From Chitinophaga niabensis (GTDB lineage Bacteria > Bacteroidota > Bacteroidia > Chitinophagales > Chitinophagaceae), in contig JAFIGY010000009.1 of assembly GCA_017849435.1 (NCBI GenBank), positions 434,001 through 498,000 of the forward strand: DNA of 64,000 nt, read 5' to 3'. The notes below the pieces were generated by a model. That model saw only the letters and a list, made by a program, of their open reading frames with translations. It made no database searches and was not told the DNA's origin. A program made the position numbers and the translations under genes. Within the stretch, counting starts at the first letter, position 1; every line of letters begins with the position of its first letter. This document shows, in pieces, positions 61,880 through 64,000 of the stretch.

Positions 61880-62575
61880 ATGAAAACACTTGGACTTATC
61901 GGTGGCATCAGCTGGGTTTCAACGGCTGATTATTACAGGCTGATCAATGAAGGGATCAACGAAAAGCTGGGCGGACTTAATTTTTCCCGGTGTATCATCC
62001 ATTCTTTTAACTACGCGGATATCAAGAAGAATAACGATGCGAACGACTGGGATACCACTTTCAGAATGCTCTCCGAAGCCGCGCTGCATTTGGAATCCAG
62101 CGGTGCCGAAGCGATCATCTTATGCGCCAATACCATGCATCTGATCGCGGACCGGCTGCAGGCAGTATTGCATGTTCCGCTGATCCATATCGCTACACCC
62201 ACCGTAGCGGCTATAGAAAAAGCCGGCATGAAAAAAGTAGCCCTGTTAGGCACGAAATTCACGATGGAACAGGATTTCTTCAAGTCGAAACTTACGGAAA
62301 AAGGGATCACCACCATTATCCCGGAAGAGGGAGACCGGGCATTTATCCACCAGACTATTTTTGAAGAGCTGGGCAGGGGCCTGATCAGGGAAGCCACCAG
62401 GCAACGGTATCTCTCTATTATCGGGCAGCTGATCCGGGAAGGTGCGGAAGGTATCATCCTCGGCTGCACGGAAATCCCGTTACTCATCAAAGCGGCAGAT
62501 GTGCCGGTTCCCGTTTTTGACACTACGCTGTTACATGCCAATGCGGCCGTGGCTTTCTCTTTGAACGAAAGCTAA
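61880..62575 (+). CDS. Aspartate/glutamate racemase family protein
   Basis: A 231-residue cytoplasmic racemase-like protein. The N-terminus KTLGLIGGISWVSTADYYRLINEGI is typical of the aspartate racemase group. The two catalytic cysteines are Cys82 in LCANTMHLIAD and Cys196 in LGCTEIPLLI, both in the expected motifs. It would interconvert D- and L-amino acids (aspartate most often) without a cofactor. It lies 31 bases after the propeller glycosidase in the same direction, but a functional link with the sugar genes is not evident. Confidence 0.93.
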   Translation: MKTLGLIGGISWVSTADYYRLINEGINEKLGGLNFSRCIIHSFNYADIKKNNDANDWDTTFRMLSEAALHLESSGAEAIILCANTMHLIADRLQAVLHVPLIHIATPTVAAIEKAGMKKVALLGTKFTMEQDFFKSKLTEKGITTIIPEEGDRAFIHQTIFEELGRGLIREATRQRYLSIIGQLIREGAEGIILGCTEIPLLIKAADVPVPVFDTTLLHANAAVAFSLNES

Positions 62576-62735
62576 TGCGCCCTTAACCTTTTCATAATAT
62601 TTACTTCACATTTTGTTTAAGGAGGTCTCGTATTATTGGGGCCTCTTTTGTTATGCTGTTTGTTCGAATACAAATCATAACCCCCAGAAAAGTACTCAAA
62701 CCGAATTCGCTGTAACAATATCTCATGCTAAGAAC

Positions 62736-62763
62736 AAAGGCCCGGTCTTTACCGGGCCTTTTA
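62736..62763 (+). terminator. Terminator between the racemase and the convergent last gene
   Basis: AAAGGCCCGGT (62736-62746) pairs perfectly with ACCGGGCCTTT (62751-62761) around CTTT, followed by a short T/A tail. A weaker hairpin (GAGGTC/GGCCTC) followed by T4 lies earlier at 62622-62649. The interval 62576-62809 holds nothing else that I recognise. Confidence 0.8.
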
Positions 62764-62809
62764 ATTCAGAAGTTAGCAGGTAATCCTGCGTAATAACCGG
62801 ACAGGAAGA

Positions 62810-63883
62810 TCATTGATAAGTTCTGAACACTACCTTTTCCACTACAACACCCAGCTTTTTGAGCCCTCCGTTATCCGATCTGAATTTTTTATCGCCGGTG
62901 AACTGGTCGTACAGCTTAGGATCCCCGCTGTTCACCGCTTTGAAGAGGATGGATACGCCTTTCTTATCGATGGCCCCGCCTTCCCAGCTGTCCACGATGC
63001 CGCCGTTGGTCCACTCAAAACCATTCACACGGAAAGGTCGGGCATTTACCTTGTTCACCTTCTCGATCGGGTCGCCGGGCTTGATGCCGAAGGGGGACTT
63101 CCATTTGGAGTGCTCTTTGGAAAAGGTGATGCTCTTGCTGGAATCCGCCAGGAACACCACTTCCATTTCATCTTCCGTATCCGGGTACACCACCCAGGCT
63201 TTTCCGGCGGGGTTACCGTCGAGATCAGTAACATCGCGCAGCGCTATATTTTCTTTTCCGTAAAGCTGTTCCAGCTGATCCGGTTTGGTCATCTGGAATA
63301 CGTTCCGTACTTCCCAGTTGCGGGTATCCGGTGCAGCGGCGGTGGGCGTTGCTGTAGTCGTTGTTGCTGTGGTCGTTGTGGCCGTTGCTGCATTGGTGGT
63401 GGTTGCAGTGGTAACAGCGCCAGGCTGGCTGGCTGGCGGCGCTACCATCACGGAGATCACTTTCGGGATCGCACCGATGCGGAGCAGTTCGGCTTTCTCA
63501 TCCTGCAGCGTTTTGGTTTCCCCTTTGTATTTGTTCACGATATAAGTAGCCAGCGGGAAAACGTTGCCGGATTGCACATTCATCGCCCGCAGGTTGGTGA
63601 TCAGCGTTTGACGGTTGCAATCACTGAACTGAAAGAGGAACTTCAGGGCCGCATCCAGCGCAGCGGGATCTTTCTTCAGGTCCATCATCGTTTTATCTAT
63701 CTCCAGTCCGCCTGATCCGGTACGGCTCATCTGCTCTGTCACAAATACCAGCGCAGGATCATTCAGTTTCTGAAACTGTGTGGACATTTTACCAGAAATG
63801 TCCTCAATAGCTGATTCCGAAAGTTTCTGGGCATTCACGGCAAGCGGGAGGATAAACACGATCAATGAAAGTATCCGTTTCAT
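62810..63883 (-). CDS. Secreted protein with Thr/Ala linker, unknown function
   Basis: A 357-residue exported protein (signal MKRILSLIVFILPLAVNAQ) that I do not recognise. The N-terminal 140 residues are mainly helical (ISGKMSTQFQKLNDPALVFVTEQMSRTG; DPAALDAALKFLFQFSD). A low-complexity linker of Thr and Ala follows (residues about 156-190, TTATTTNAATATT). The C-terminal half is mixed beta (WVVYPDTEDEMEVVFLADSSKSITFS; GFEWTNGGIVDSWEGGAI). No catalytic motif is seen. It is transcribed toward the racemase gene and lies near the right edge of the window. Confidence 0.68.
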   Translation of the reverse strand: MKRILSLIVFILPLAVNAQKLSESAIEDISGKMSTQFQKLNDPALVFVTEQMSRTGSGGLEIDKTMMDLKKDPAALDAALKFLFQFSDCNRQTLITNLRAMNVQSGNVFPLATYIVNKYKGETKTLQDEKAELLRIGAIPKVISVMVAPPASQPGAVTTATTTNAATATTTTATTTTATPTAAAPDTRNWEVRNVFQMTKPDQLEQLYGKENIALRDVTDLDGNPAGKAWVVYPDTEDEMEVVFLADSSKSITFSKEHSKWKSPFGIKPGDPIEKVNKVNARPFRVNGFEWTNGGIVDSWEGGAIDKKGVSILFKAVNSGDPKLYDQFTGDKKFRSDNGGLKKLGVVVEKVVFRTYQ

Positions 63884-64000
63884 GTATGATGGATTTAAGA
63901 CAGCTGTATAACGTACAGCAGGATCACTAAATTATGCAATATTCCTTATTTGGGGTGCAAATTGCAGGCCAGTTTGCCGTTCCCGTATCACCGAAATTCC

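Noticed and set aside
63280..63430. CRISPR-like or tandem repeat in the GTTGTTG/GTGGTCG-rich stretch
   Set aside because: It encodes the Thr/Ala linker of the 62810 gene; units vary in length and there are no spacers. No CRISPR array is seen in the window.
63932..64000. Possible 3' end of a gene on the minus strand at the right edge
   Set aside because: A minus frame is open from the edge to a TAA at 63932-63934 (about 22 codons), which is too short to tell from chance.

Overview
The window looks like a chromosomal segment of a Bacteroidota, most likely a Chitinophaga-like member of the Chitinophagaceae. Reasons: TAnnTTTG-type -7 promoter elements, several with TTTG or TTG 19-22 bases upstream; atpD-atpC standing apart from the other ATP synthase genes; an ExbB-ExbD-ExbD-TonB operon; many secreted glycosidases and a sulfatase; a LacI and a GntR sugar regulator; and a met-zincin protease of the Bacteroidota secreted type. 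Most of the window has moderate-to-high GC and dense, well-conserved genes.

Layout. 1-4.0 kb: a tripartite ABC-type exporter (adaptor cut at the window edge, FtsX-like permease, TolC). 4.1-8.6 kb: a small membrane protein, a Tat-exported metallophosphoesterase, atpDC and a YqgE/AlgH protein. 9.0-13.7 kb: an orphan histidine kinase, a ThiF/MoeB-like protein without zinc cysteines, two tandem alpha/beta hydrolases and an S66 carboxypeptidase. 13.9-22.6 kb: metG, a fused hydroxyacyl-CoA dehydrogenase/enoyl-CoA hydratase, an ABC-2 transporter, surE, lpxB and a 55-residue membrane protein. 22.7-26.8 kb: a beta-mannosidase, an alpha-L-fucosidase and tRNA-Gln(CUG).

26.8-29.3 kb is an AT-rich accessory stretch beside the tRNA, with two orphan envelope proteins and a decayed RhuM-family gene. 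29.3-39.96 kb returns to core-like genes: a GNAT protein, an outer-membrane-type protein, a LacI regulator, an HPP protein, a zinc protease, ExbB/ExbD/ExbD/TonB and mnmE.

The most unusual locus is 40.0-43.7 kb. It is a complete, tightly overlapping His-Xaa-Ser (Hxs) operon on the minus strand: hxsA (six contiguous HxS triplets plus a peptidoglycan-binding domain), hxsD, and two radical SAM maturases, hxsB and hxsC. It is AT-rich compared with its surroundings and sits beside an unrelated broken gene. The system is known from comparative genomics, but I know of no established chemistry or cellular role for its product.

44.2-51.1 kb holds a PEGA lipoprotein, a thioredoxin-reductase-like flavoprotein, a membrane-anchored AraC regulator, a secreted-repeat lipoprotein, an XRE regulator, a sulfatase and a thioredoxin-fold protein. 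51.1-61.8 kb is an L-rhamnose locus: rhaT symporter, bifunctional aldolase/dehydrogenase, isomerase and kinase on the minus strand, and a GntR regulator, a GH106-type alpha-L-rhamnosidase and a propeller-type glycosidase on the plus strand. A perfect tandem 10-bp repeat lies between the two arms. The secreted enzymes would release rhamnose, RhaT would import it, and the cytoplasmic enzymes would carry it to dihydroxyacetone phosphate and lactate. The window ends with a racemase and a hypothetical secreted protein.
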